A stretch of 61,163 nt of DNA from JACQFK01 sp041482015 (GTDB lineage: Bacteria > Planctomycetota > MHYJ01 > JACPRB01), in contig JBGPCZ010000010.1 in the NCBI GenBank assembly GCA_041482015.1, positions 1 to 61,163 of the forward strand, given 5' to 3'. The position numbers and the translations under genes were made by a program. The notes below the pieces were generated by a model. It was not told the origin of the DNA, did no database searches, and worked only from the letters and a program-made list of their open reading frames with translations. Of the stretch, positions 34,201 to 40,820 are shown one piece after another. Position 1 is the stretch's first letter; each line of letters starts with the position of its first letter.

Positions 34201-34309
34201 CAACCAGCAGCCGCTCTTCTGGATTCCCGGGACCGTGCCTGCCGACCGCTCGATCCAGCTCGTCTCCGACTCCGACGTCAACATCCGCCAGGTGAACCTG
34301 CGGAAGTGA
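31250..34309 (+). CDS. Membrane-anchored serine/threonine kinase with large extracytoplasmic region
   Basis: 1019 aa. The kinase domain (~20-285) has GTGGMGSVYLA, VALKILP, GIVHRDVKPDNVLI, LDFGLAIE and YLSPEQARG, all catalytic residues intact. One transmembrane helix lies near residues 305-326 (AAGAGAGALLLLLVLALV). About 690 residues follow outside: Ala/Glu-rich helical repeats, then a terminal beta domain (SIQLRVADPKRPFSCGIRF, ending DSDVNIRQVNLRK) resembling a LamG or 3-keto-disaccharide-hydrolase-like sandwich. This is a sensor-kinase architecture. It follows the first kinase after the repeat, perhaps in one operon. Confidence 0.94.
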   Translation: MPLKPEESLIGRTFEKCRILAKLGTGGMGSVYLAEHFGLGRKVALKILPMEMSRDPEYVGRFMREATTAGRMEHPNIVQIHDVGYAEGRHFIVMQYVDGESLSTIVDELGAMEPRDAAAVGVGILRGLHHAHEQGIVHRDVKPDNVLITKGNEPKLLDFGLAIETEASLHITRDGMVVGTPYYLSPEQARGQKATPICDVYATGVTLYYLVTGKRPFVGATALAVLNKHIHEQAIPPIQHNKTVPRVLNDIILKMMAKKPEVRYVTAGVAADALQAWLDGRPVDTKIPFRAGEFVDRFLRLPLKLRIAAGAGAGALLLLLVLALVPGKKPADVTRAGPTVAPADSTDSRLFAEALEYESGRKGDLAAWEGILEKYRAVVRAVTSAEVKQKAEAELARFSNQAERVAESELAKLRNDPDPAIRAKELPKFPAPLLSLTAAGAKVREEMARIPHLLERKFDDEDAKAVGLAASGRFRDARDLAAAMRGYAPPTRRDRLEKIGVELDRLEREFSDPLVQAYAPVHETFERRLTKRVGKEAWDAVVAFLRAPRDAAENDRLRVAGVNYDRLLAVRPEAGYPVELLNDARFSLADALQKGDDRVAFVVLADLLDALDLAWLFNRTGVGLGALDQSKKEITLASFNAAGRITVGPPHGVNFIPRSGTERKIVIGDLRAIDLVMLAAAAEDQTVESAHQANAMLSRAAGAAWLYSDGPEHVAEAVRWFSRAAELRAPGPAFRLEKLRELGKREARDRLSKARADAGAGKFDAARRAMAGLESTWSFDAGMKGEIGKAVAELLASEMPRASDGRDYARVKSLARELRAGYAGLFDEPAALKAYAHALRSSGYWEFVPTDLSKADAWTWEARATGAPAPAKDEGAATGLRFPSGVALVTVAPARSKGKSGLSIQLRVADPKRPFSCGIRFDASDADGRHKLLAYEFPGRVALYQVEGGNRKELKAAALDPKPATGQWLDLSFMAEGGDLVCTVNQQPLFWIPGTVPADRSIQLVSDSDVNIRQVNLRK

Positions 34310-34321
34310 ACGGCGGTTTCG

Positions 34322-34462
34322 TCACCCCTTCTTCCGGCTCAGCCACTGGCCCAGCAGGAAGAGGAGCCCGCCGGGAGGAACATAGAGGACGTAGACCTTC
34401 TCGGAATTGAGCGACACGCCCAGAAGGATGCCGATCCCGACGACGCAGATGCCCAGTCCCAT
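34322..34462 (-). CDS. Short two-helix membrane protein
   Basis: 46 aa from ATG 34462. Hydrophobic stretches MGLGICVVGIGILLGV and VLYVPPGGLLFLLGQWL form two transmembrane helices joined by LNSEKVY, and the tail SRKKG is basic. The in-frame reading extends upstream (IQHTIGRFL) to a stop with no ATG or GTG, so a start further up is not available. No ribosome binding site was seen. It is the last gene after the zinc-ribbon lipoprotein, separated by the AAAGTA-type repeat, and convergent with the kinase gene. Confidence 0.45.
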   Translation of the reverse strand: MGLGICVVGIGILLGVSLNSEKVYVLYVPPGGLLFLLGQWLSRKKG

Positions 34463-34500
34463 GAGGAACCGGCCGATGGTGTGCTGGATGGGGACCTCGA

Positions 34501-34526
34501 CTACTTTACTTTTTTACTTTCTACTT
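34501..34526. repeat. AAAGTA-type low-complexity repeat
   Basis: A 26-base tract; on the minus strand it is built of AAGTAGAAAGTAAAAAAG-like words. It overlaps the stop codon of the zinc-ribbon lipoprotein gene. It is a different family from the CCCAAAT and palindromic elements but has a similar gene-end position. Confidence 0.7.
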
Positions 34527-35153
34527 CTCTTCCTTCTTCTCGCCGTCCGGCTTCTTATCCTCGGGCTTCGGAGCCTCGGCCTTCTTCTCGTCCGTCTTCG
34601 GGGCCTCGCCTTTCTTGATCTCCCCGGGCTCCGTATCATCGCCCGCGCCCTTCTTCATGTTCTTCTTGACGAACGCGTCGTCCACCTTGCCCGCGCCCTT
34701 GCACCAGTCGCACTTCTTCGTGCCCTCGCAGATCGGGCAGACCTTCTTGCCCTTGCAGTTGGGGCACTCCTTCCCCTGGCCCTGGAGGATCAGGTCGCCC
34801 TTCCCGCGGCAGTTGTAGCAGACCCACTGGCCGGTCGCGGCGTCGCGCTCCTGATCCATGTTCACGCACGCGGTGCAGACGCCCGTGCCCTTGCACGAGC
34901 CGCAGGTGAGCTCCTTGGGCCAGGTGAAGAGCAGCCCTTCGCACGTCTTCCGCTGCGAACACTTGTTAAGGCCGAACGCCAGCTCCGCGCCGCAGTTGGG
35001 GCAGAACGATTCGTACTCGCGCACGAATTTCGCCTTCTGGACGGACGTGTTGGGCGTGGAGCCGCGGAACTTGACGACGCCTTCCTGCTTGCCGCCGCCG
35101 CACGCCGCGAGCGACGCCGCCGCCAACACCACCAGCGCGGTTCCGAGCCTCAT
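34521..35153 (-). CDS. Lipoprotein with multiple DnaJ-type zinc-ribbon motifs
   Basis: 210 aa with AGGAGG 8 bases upstream. Lipobox LAAC (Cys 18) in LVVLAAASLAACGGG. A Cys-rich core has at least six CxxC pairs: CPNCGAE, CGSCKGTGVCTACV, CYNCRGKG, CPNCKGKKVCPICEG, CDWCKGAGK. The CxxCxGxG spacing is that of the DnaJ cysteine-rich domain, which binds zinc. The last ~60 residues are Lys/Glu/Pro-rich. There is no J domain. Extracytoplasmic; a chaperone-like or metal-storage role is a guess. It is a possible relative of the smaller protein at 7654. Confidence 0.85.
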   Translation of the reverse strand: MRLGTALVVLAAASLAACGGGKQEGVVKFRGSTPNTSVQKAKFVREYESFCPNCGAELAFGLNKCSQRKTCEGLLFTWPKELTCGSCKGTGVCTACVNMDQERDAATGQWVCYNCRGKGDLILQGQGKECPNCKGKKVCPICEGTKKCDWCKGAGKVDDAFVKKNMKKGAGDDTEPGEIKKGEAPKTDEKKAEAPKPEDKKPDGEKKEEK

Positions 35154-35177
35154 GGGAAATCCTCCTAGAGCCCCCTC

Positions 35178-35206
35178 ACTATATAGAGGCGGAGCCTGTC
35201 TTACAA
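35178..35206 (-). promoter_or_regulatory. Promoter of the zinc-ribbon lipoprotein gene
   Basis: On the minus strand TTGTAA (35206-35201), 17-bp spacer, TATAGT (35183-35178), 24 bases before the start codon. It lies in the 57-bp gap after the nucleoside phosphorylase gene. Confidence 0.6.
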
Positions 35207-35210
35207 TATT

Positions 35211-36044
35211 CTATGACGTTCCGGGCGGGCGAAGTCCTGCGACGATCTGTCGGAGCAGTCGCTCCATCCGCCCCCGGGCCTTCGCGGAGGTCTCCAGCAC
35301 CTCCTCGTGCGACACCGGGCGCTTCGCCCCGCCTCCGCCGGGCCTTCGGCGGGCATGCATTCCCGCCCCGAAATTCGTGACGAGCGAGATCCCCAGGACG
35401 CGCACGCCCGCCTCGCGCGCCGCGATCGTCTCGGGCACCGTCGACATGCCCACCGCGTCGGCGCCCAGCGCGCGGAGCATCCGGATCTCCGCGGGCGTCT
35501 CGTACGACGGGCCCGGCATTGCGGCGTAGACCCCCTCCCGCAGGCGGATCCGGACGCGGCGGGCCGCCGATCGCGCAATCGCGCGGAGCGCGGGATCGTA
35601 GGCCTCCGTGAGATCCACGAACCGCGGCCCTCCCCGGAGCGGGTGGACGCCCATGAGGTTCAGGTGGTCCCGGATCAGCATGAGGTCGCCCGGGCGGTAC
35701 GCGCGGTTCACGGCGCCCGCGGCGTTCGTGACCACCAGCGTGCGGACGCCCAGCCGCGCAAGGACCCGCACGGGGCGGATGACCTCGTCCATCGAGCGCC
35801 CCTCGTAGTAGTGCGCGCGGCCGCTGAGGACCACCGCGCGACCCGACGCGGCGAGCAGCCCGGCGTGGCCCGCCACTCCCGGCCGCGGGAAGCCGGGGAT
35901 CGCCGCGTAGGGGATCCGGTCCGCGACGGGACCGAGATCGAGATCGCCCATGCCCGACCCCAGGATGATGGCGACCTGCGGCGAGGCGGAAAGGCGCGAG
36001 CGGAGAAATGAAGCGGCACGCCGGATGAGGGCGTCTTCGCCCAT
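35211..36044 (-). CDS. punA: Purine nucleoside phosphorylase
   Basis: 277 aa. Trimeric-type PNP motifs: VAIILGSGMGDL (phosphate loop), LSGRAHYYEG, LVVTNAAGAVN, MPGPSYETPAEIRML, DAVGMSTVPETIAA and ISLVTNFGAGM. It cleaves purine nucleosides with phosphate to base and ribose-1-phosphate for salvage. The canonical Asn of the base site is seen as TNFG. Its ATG overlaps the last base of the fabZ-like gene (TGATG), so the two are one transcript, an unusual pairing of fatty-acid and salvage functions. Cytoplasmic. Confidence 0.94.
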   Translation of the reverse strand: MGEDALIRRAASFLRSRLSASPQVAIILGSGMGDLDLGPVADRIPYAAIPGFPRPGVAGHAGLLAASGRAVVLSGRAHYYEGRSMDEVIRPVRVLARLGVRTLVVTNAAGAVNRAYRPGDLMLIRDHLNLMGVHPLRGGPRFVDLTEAYDPALRAIARSAARRVRIRLREGVYAAMPGPSYETPAEIRMLRALGADAVGMSTVPETIAAREAGVRVLGISLVTNFGAGMHARRRPGGGGAKRPVSHEEVLETSAKARGRMERLLRQIVAGLRPPGTS

Positions 36045-36523
36045 CAGGTGACAACCGCGAACATCACGCCCTCAAACACGAGCTTGCCGTTGACGACCGC
36101 CTGGCTGTCGCACTTGAGACCGCGCCGGGACATCTCCTTGAGCTTCGAGACGATGAAGACGCGGTCGCCGGGCCGGACGGCGCCCCGGAAGCGGACGCCG
36201 TCGATCCCCGCGAAGACGACCAGCCGGTCGCGGATCTCCGGCATGAGGCGCTTGTAGGCCACGAGCGAGACCTGCGCGGCCGCCTCGACCAGGACGACGC
36301 CCGGCAGGATCGGGTTGCCCGGGAAGTGGCCCGACGCCCAGAACTCGTCCTTGCGGACGTCCTTCCAGCCGCCGACCGTGTAGGTCTTGTCGTCGAGGTG
36401 GAAGATGCCGTCGACGAGGGCCAGCGCGTCGCGGTGAGGCAGGACTTCCGCGATCGCGGCGCGGTCGAAAAGCGGGTGCTCGATCGAGAACGTCGCCGGG
36501 TCGAGGAGAAGCTCGGCGGGCAT
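36044..36523 (-). CDS. fabZ: FabZ-like 3-hydroxyacyl-ACP dehydratase
   Basis: 159 aa, hotdog fold. LPHRDALALVDGI is the N-terminal family box; the catalytic GHFPGNPILPGVVLVEAAAQ holds the active His and Glu. VVFAGIDGVRFRGAVRPGD follows as in FabZ. It dehydrates 3-hydroxyacyl-ACP in fatty acid synthesis. There is no other fab gene nearby, so a role in a special lipid cannot be excluded. The gene lies 64 bases downstream of the secreted coiled-coil gene. A hairpin sits just before its start, and it is translationally tied to the PNP gene. Confidence 0.92.
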   Translation of the reverse strand: MPAELLLDPATFSIEHPLFDRAAIAEVLPHRDALALVDGIFHLDDKTYTVGGWKDVRKDEFWASGHFPGNPILPGVVLVEAAAQVSLVAYKRLMPEIRDRLVVFAGIDGVRFRGAVRPGDRVFIVSKLKEMSRRGLKCDSQAVVNGKLVFEGVMFAVVT

Positions 36524-36527
36524 GGGC

Positions 36528-36579
36528 GCGATTCTATAGAAGAATCGCCTTATTGAGCCATTGAATATTGAGCTATCGA
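36528..36579 (-). repeat. Hairpin and ATTGAG direct repeats between two genes
   Basis: GCGATTCT (36528-36535) pairs with AGAATCGC (36541-36548). It is followed by the 13-base imperfect direct repeats ATTGAGCCATTGA (36552-36564) and ATTGAGCTATCGA (36567-36579), with a 15-base period. Together they fill the gap between the coiled-coil gene stop and the fabZ start. The hairpin may terminate or shield transcription; no T-run is present on the minus strand. Confidence 0.6.
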
Positions 36580-36587
36580 CCGACGCT

Positions 36588-37142
36588 TCAATCCTGCTGC
36601 TTGTCCTCGTCGTCCTTCTTCTTCGGCTTGGCCTTCGGCTTCTCCTCGTCCTTCTTCGGGTCGGCCTTCGGGTCGGCTTTCGGCTCGCCCTTCCGGAACT
36701 CGAACTTGAAATCCTCGCCGCCCTTGAACTTCGGCATCTGCTCCATCCACTTCCTGAATTCCTCGGGCATCACGCCGGGGAGCTTCTCGAAGTCAAAGGA
36801 ACGCGGGATCACCTTGTGGAGCTCGCGGAGCCGCGGCATCTCGCCGTCGAGCCGCTTCTCGAGGGACTCGACCCGCTTGAGGACCTCTCTCAGGAGATCC
36901 TCGACGCCGCGGGGCTCCTTCTTTTCCTGGGGGTCGCCCTTCTTCTCGAGCAGCCGCTCCCTCGCCGCCTTGAATTCCTTCTCGAGGCGCCCGCGCTCCT
37001 GGTCGAACTTCTCCGCCAGCCCCTTCATCGTGCGGTCGAACTCGCGCTTGAGGTTCTCGAGCCGCTTGTCGGGCTCATCCTGCCCGAACGCCGCCGCCGC
37101 CCCCGCGACGAGGCAGATCGCCGCCATCAACGTCCGCTTCAT
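36588..37142 (-). CDS. Secreted charged coiled-coil protein
   Basis: 184 aa; GAAGGAG precedes ATG 37142. A signal peptide (LMAAICLVAGAAAAFGQ) is followed by ~70 residues of heptad-like coiled coil (KRLENLKREFDRTMKGLAEK, RVESLEKRLDGEMPRLREL) and a Lys/Asp/Pro-rich tail of KADPK repeats. No cysteine in the mature part. Function unknown; a periplasmic spacer or scaffold is possible. Confidence 0.8.
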   Translation of the reverse strand: MKRTLMAAICLVAGAAAAFGQDEPDKRLENLKREFDRTMKGLAEKFDQERGRLEKEFKAARERLLEKKGDPQEKKEPRGVEDLLREVLKRVESLEKRLDGEMPRLRELHKVIPRSFDFEKLPGVMPEEFRKWMEQMPKFKGGEDFKFEFRKGEPKADPKADPKKDEEKPKAKPKKKDDEDKQQD

Positions 37143-37222
37143 GCTCGCTCCTTCACCATCATCATCACGCCGCCATTAGTATACGGACGGGAGGGAAAGT
37201 TCGGCAGCTCCGCGAATCGGGA

Positions 37223-37549
37223 TCACACCCCGTACCGGGCCTTGATCTCGTCCACGAACCGCTGCCGCGGAAGGGCCCCCACGATGCGGGCGACCTCCTG
37301 GCCGTCCTTGAAAAAAATGACGGTGGGGATGGACATGACGCCGAGCGCGCCGGCCACCTCCTGGCCCCGGTCGACATCCATCGCCACGATCTTGACCTTG
37401 CCCGCGTAGTCCTTCTCCAGCTGCTCCACCACGGGAGTCAGTCGAACGCAGCTGGGTCACCACTCCGCCCAGAAGTCCACGACGGCGTTGGGCGCCTTGA
37501 GGACCTCGGCGTCGAAGTTCTGGTCGTTGACGGCCGCGAGACTGGACAC
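37223..37549 (-). CDS. trxA: Likely selenoprotein: thioredoxin, WUPSC
   Basis: 108 aa, exactly thioredoxin length, if UGA at 37459-37457 is Sec31. The context VVDFWAEW-U-PSC-VRLTPVVEQ aligns with the WCGPC active site. Also VKIVAMDVDRGQEVAGALGV, SIPTVIFFKDGQE (cis-Pro), and a C-terminal helix. GTG 37549 follows AAGGAGG at ideal spacing. No signal peptide, so cytoplasmic. It is the third gene of the operon dsbD-trx-trx; the 9-base gap to the previous thioredoxin stop confirms co-transcription. A hairpin with an 8-bp outer stem follows the UGA. Confidence 0.92.
37417..37455 (-). promoter_or_regulatory. Predicted SECIS (WUPSC thioredoxin)
   Basis: Minus-strand CCAGCTGC (37455-37448) pairs perfectly with GCAGCTGG (37424-37417), with a 23-nt loop that can form a small inner helix. 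It starts 1 base after the UGA. The outer stem is longer and the apex less tight than in the other predicted SECIS elements. Confidence 0.6.
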
Positions 37550-37558
37550 GGTACCTCC

Positions 37559-37885
37559 TTAGATCCCGATCTTCTTCCGGATCTCGTCGACGAGCTTCTC
37601 CTTGCGGGCGGGGCCGACGAGGCGGCCGACTTCCTTGCCGCCTTTGTAGAGGAGGACGGTGGGCAGGCCGTAGATGCCGAGCGCGGCGGCGGTCTCGCCA
37701 GTGTCGTCAATGTTCGCGCCCAGGACGCGGACCCGGCCCTCGTACTCCTTCGCGAGCTGCTCCACCACGGGAGCGAGGACGGTGCAGCCGCCTCAGCCCT
37801 CGCTCCAGAAATCCACGAGCGCGGCGGGCGCGCCCTCGACCTCGGTCTTCCAGCTTGCATCAGTCACGGGGGGCAGGTTGGCCAT
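37559..37885 (-). CDS. trxA: Likely selenoprotein: thioredoxin, GUGGC
   Basis: 108 aa if UGA at 37795-37793 is Sec31, at the identical codon as in the neighbouring thioredoxin. Context: ALVDFWSEG-U-GGC-TVLAPVVEQ. The rest is thioredoxin: VRVLGANIDDTGETAAALGI, GLPTVLLYKGGKEV (cis-Pro). ATG 37885 follows AAGGAG. The residue before U is Gly instead of Trp, so its redox properties should differ from its neighbour. The gene is probably a tandem duplicate: the DNA around PVVEQ is nearly identical. Cytoplasmic; probable electron donor to the Sec-DsbD encoded just upstream. Confidence 0.92.
37756..37788 (-). promoter_or_regulatory. Predicted SECIS (UGGC thioredoxin)
   Basis: GCTGC (37788-37784) pairs with GCAGC (37760-37756) around a 23-nt loop in which ACC and GGT can pair again. 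Spacing from the UGA and the loop length match the neighbouring thioredoxin. Confidence 0.5.
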
Positions 37886-37940
37886 GGGCGGGTTCTCCTT
37901 TGTCTTTGTCCTGAAACGCGCGGGCGGGCCGGGGTCATCC

Positions 37941-40190
37941 CTACGGCTTCGTCGTCCCGTTACCCTGCGCGGGCGCTCCGTCGAGGCCCCTTTTGAGGAA
38001 TTCGACAAACTTCTCGACCGAGGGCCGGCCGCCGATCCGCGCGACCTCCTTCCCGTCGGTTGTGTAGAGGACATAGAGCGGGAGCGCAGGGCCGAAGGTC
38101 TCCTCGAGAAACCGGTTGTTCTCCTCGTCCATCTTCCGGCTCTTGGGGCCTTTGCGGTCGGTCCAGAGCTCACCCACGACGTACTGCTTCAGCAGTTCGG
38201 TCACCTTCGGATCCACCAGAATCGTCCCGCGATTCGCCAGGCAGTTGCTTCAGGTCAGGCCGGTGAACTCGATGAAGAGCGGCCTTCCCTGCTTCCTTGC
38301 CTCCTCGAGCGCCGCCGGGAACGAGGTGCCGTGGATCGCCGGCGGCGGGACGATGGTCTCCATGAGGCCGAGCGGCTTCCCGGAGAATCCGTAGGCGAAG
38401 AAGCCGCCGATCCCGAAGAAGACGGCCGCACACCCGATGCGGGCCGCCGAGGGGCGCGACCGGAGGAAGTTCAGGAGATAGAATCCGACGATCCCGCAGG
38501 CGCCGGCGTATCCCGCCAGGACCACCGCGCGCGTGATGACCCCGATCTCCCAGGTCTGGTCGGCCTTGGACAGGTAGAAGATCGCGAGCGCGAGCTCGAT
38601 GAACGCCATCGACGTCTTGACCGCGCCCAGCCAGCCGCCGCTCTTCGGGACCTCCTTGATCGCTCCCGGAAAGAGGCCCATCAGGAAGAAAGGCAGCGCC
38701 ATGGTCGCCGAGTAGGCGAGCATCGCCATCACCGCCGCGAGCCGGTGCTCCCCCGCGGCGAGGCTCAGGATGGTCGCGGCGATGGGGATCGTGCACGTGA
38801 AGGTCACGACCGCGAAGAGGAGTCCGAGGATGAACGCGCCGCCCGCGCCCTTCCGCTGCCCGCCGATCAACGCCTGCCCGAGCCCGAAGGGCAGCTTGAT
38901 CTCGTACCAGCCGAAGAGCGAGCCGGTGAACCAGATGAAGAGGAGGCCCACCACGATGTTGACCCACGGATTGGCGGCGAAGACGCGCGCGCCACTCGGC
39001 CCCAGCACCAGGGTCAGGATGAATCCCACCCCCGTGAACGTGATGATGATCCCGAGGGAGTACAGGGTCGACAGCACCAATCCGTGCGAGCGCGAGCCCG
39101 CGGCCTGCTTGACGAAATAGGTGAGCGTGATCGGGATGAGCGGATAGGTGCAGGGCATGACGAGCGAGATGAGGCCCCCCAGCACCCCAAGCAGCATGAG
39201 CCCGAAAAATCCCCGCTGCGCGTACTCCGGGTCCTCGACCGCCGCCGGCTTGACCACGCCCTCCAGCACGTTCAGCGGGATTGAAAAGGGCACTTCCCCC
39301 TTGATGCAGACCCCTTCCCTTTCGCAGATCTGGTAGGTGACCTTCCCTTTCAGTTCGAACGCGCCGGGCTTCGCCCCCGGCTTCAGCCGGAGGGGCACGG
39401 TCATGACGACCTTGTCCTCGTAGAACTCGTACTCCTTGCCTTCCTCGTCCTTGTGCAGGATCCCCTTGGGCTGATCCACCCTTCCCACGCGCTCGGCCCC
39501 CTCGAGGACGAAGTTCGTCGGGATCCCCGTCACCTGCTCCTTGTCCGCGGGGTAGATGTGCCACGTCGGCGTCATGGAGAGCTCGAACGCGACCTTGACC
39601 GTCTCGCCGACTTTGACGTCGCTCTTCTCCGGCCTGATCGAGTCGATCCTGACGGAAGCCCTCGGAGGCTTGGCGGGTTTCGCCTGGACCGCCGGCGCGT
39701 CCCCAGCGGCCGCGACCTTGAACGAGAACGGCGTCTCGTTGTCCACGCACAGATTCTCGTCGCAGATCTGGTAGACGAGCCTGCCCGCGATCGTCACCGG
39801 CCCCGGCTTTGTCCCCGCGGGGAGGCGGAGCGGAACGCGCACGCTGATCTTTCCCTCGAGGATTTCGTAGTCGCCGAGAACCTTGTCCTTGTGGATCTTC
39901 GCGGCCGGCTCTTCGATGGGGCCGGCGATCTCCGCGCCTTCGAAGCGGAAGACCGGCGCCAGCCCTGCGGACTTCCGGCCGAACGGGTAGATGTGATACT
40001 TGTCCTGGATCTGAAGATCGAACGTCGCTGAGAAGGTCTCGCCCGGCTTCATTTCGGGGCTGCCGGGGGTGACCGCGGTGATCGCGACCGTGGGCTTGTC
40101 GGGGGCGCCCACCTTGAACGGCTTGTCCTGGGCGGGGGCGAGGAGTGCGGCGAGGAGTGCGGCGAGGAGGGTGGAGAAGAGGAGCATCAT
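37941..40190 (-). CDS. dsbD: Likely selenoprotein: DsbD thiol-disulfide interchange protein, TUSNC
   Basis: 749 aa if UGA at 38252-38250 is Sec647. A signal peptide (LLFSTLLAALLAALLA) is followed by two tandem DsbD-alpha domains, each with KYHIYPF- or TWHIYPA-type cores and Cys pairs (YQICDENLCV, YQICEREGVC). The eight-helix DsbD core has VMPCTYPLIPITL and FTCTIPIAAT, the two membrane Cys. The C-terminal gamma domain reads LFIEFTGLT-U-SNC-LANRG, where U replaces the first Cys of CxxC. Transfers electrons from cytoplasmic thioredoxin to the envelope. Two ATGs (40190, 40187); TATAAT just upstream suggests leaderless translation from 40187. First gene of the operon with two Sec-thioredoxins. Confidence 0.93.
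38219..38235 (-). promoter_or_regulatory. Predicted SECIS (dsbD)
   Basis: Minus-strand GAATCG (38235-38230) pairs with CGATTC (38224-38219) across a CGGGA loop at +21 to +25 after the UGA, the same place as in the 12010 and 13921 genes. Confidence 0.72.
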
Positions 40191-40193
40191 TTT

Positions 40194-40199
40194 ATTATA
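40194..40199 (-). promoter_or_regulatory. -10 element directly before the dsbD start
   Basis: TATAAT on the minus strand, three bases before ATG 40190. Standard spacing puts the transcript start at 40187, the second ATG, hence a leaderless mRNA. The -35 is weak. Confidence 0.5.
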
Positions 40200-40234
40200 G
40201 GAAACAGGCGGGCTCTCTCCTATATTCTCCCGAA

Positions 40235-40252
40235 GCGAGTCGTTCGACTCGC
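40235..40252. promoter_or_regulatory. 18-bp palindrome in the dsbD-ppiB divergent region
   Basis: GCGAGTCG (40235-40242), TT, CGACTCGC (40245-40252). A perfect 8-bp dyad between divergent starts; a candidate operator or hairpin for ppiB. TATATT at 40221-40226 precedes it. Confidence 0.55.
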
Positions 40253-40295
40253 GTTCTTGGGATCGCTCGCCCACGACAGGCCAAGGAGAACCGCG

Positions 40296-40778
40296 ATGGC
40301 CAAGCAGGTGGTGATGGAGACGACGAAGGGGACGATCACGATCGAGCTCTTCGACCAGGAGGCGCCGAACACGGTGGCCCACTTCGAGAAGCTCGCGGCG
40401 AAGGGCTTCTACGATGGCATCAAGTTCCACCGCGTGATCGCGGACTTCATGATCCAGGGCGGCGACCCGACCGGGACCGGCATGGGCGGCTCGGGGGAGG
40501 AGATCGAGTGCGAGATCCATCCCTCGCGGAAGCACGCGAAGGGCTCGCTCTCGATGGCCCACAAGGGGCAGTGCAAGCACGACGGAAAGACCGGCAAGAA
40601 GATCACCGGCCGCTGCACCGGCGGCTCGCAGTTCTTCATCACGCACGTTCCGACGTCCCACCTCGACGGCGTCCACACCGTTTTCGGCCAGGTGACGACC
40701 GGCCAGGACGTGGTCGACAAGATCCAGCAGGGCGACAAGATGACGAAGGTGACGGTCCGCGCGGTCGCGAAGAAGTAG
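40296..40778 (+). CDS. ppiB: Peptidyl-prolyl cis-trans isomerase (cyclophilin)
   Basis: 160 aa with AAGGAG 7 bases before ATG 40296. Cyclophilin core: FDQEAPNTVAHFEKLA, KFHRVIADFMIQGGDPTGTG (catalytic Arg in FHR), SQFFITHVPTSHLDGVHTVFG. A short insert with HDGKTGKKITGRC sits where bacterial PpiB proteins vary. There is no signal peptide, so cytoplasmic. It catalyses proline isomerisation in protein folding. Divergent from dsbD, another protein-folding gene. Confidence 0.96.
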   Translation: MAKQVVMETTKGTITIELFDQEAPNTVAHFEKLAAKGFYDGIKFHRVIADFMIQGGDPTGTGMGGSGEEIECEIHPSRKHAKGSLSMAHKGQCKHDGKTGKKITGRCTGGSQFFITHVPTSHLDGVHTVFGQVTTGQDVVDKIQQGDKMTKVTVRAVAKK

Positions 40779-40820
40779 GCGCGCCACCCCGCCCTCCCGA
40801 TCCCGGCCCCCGGGGATCTG

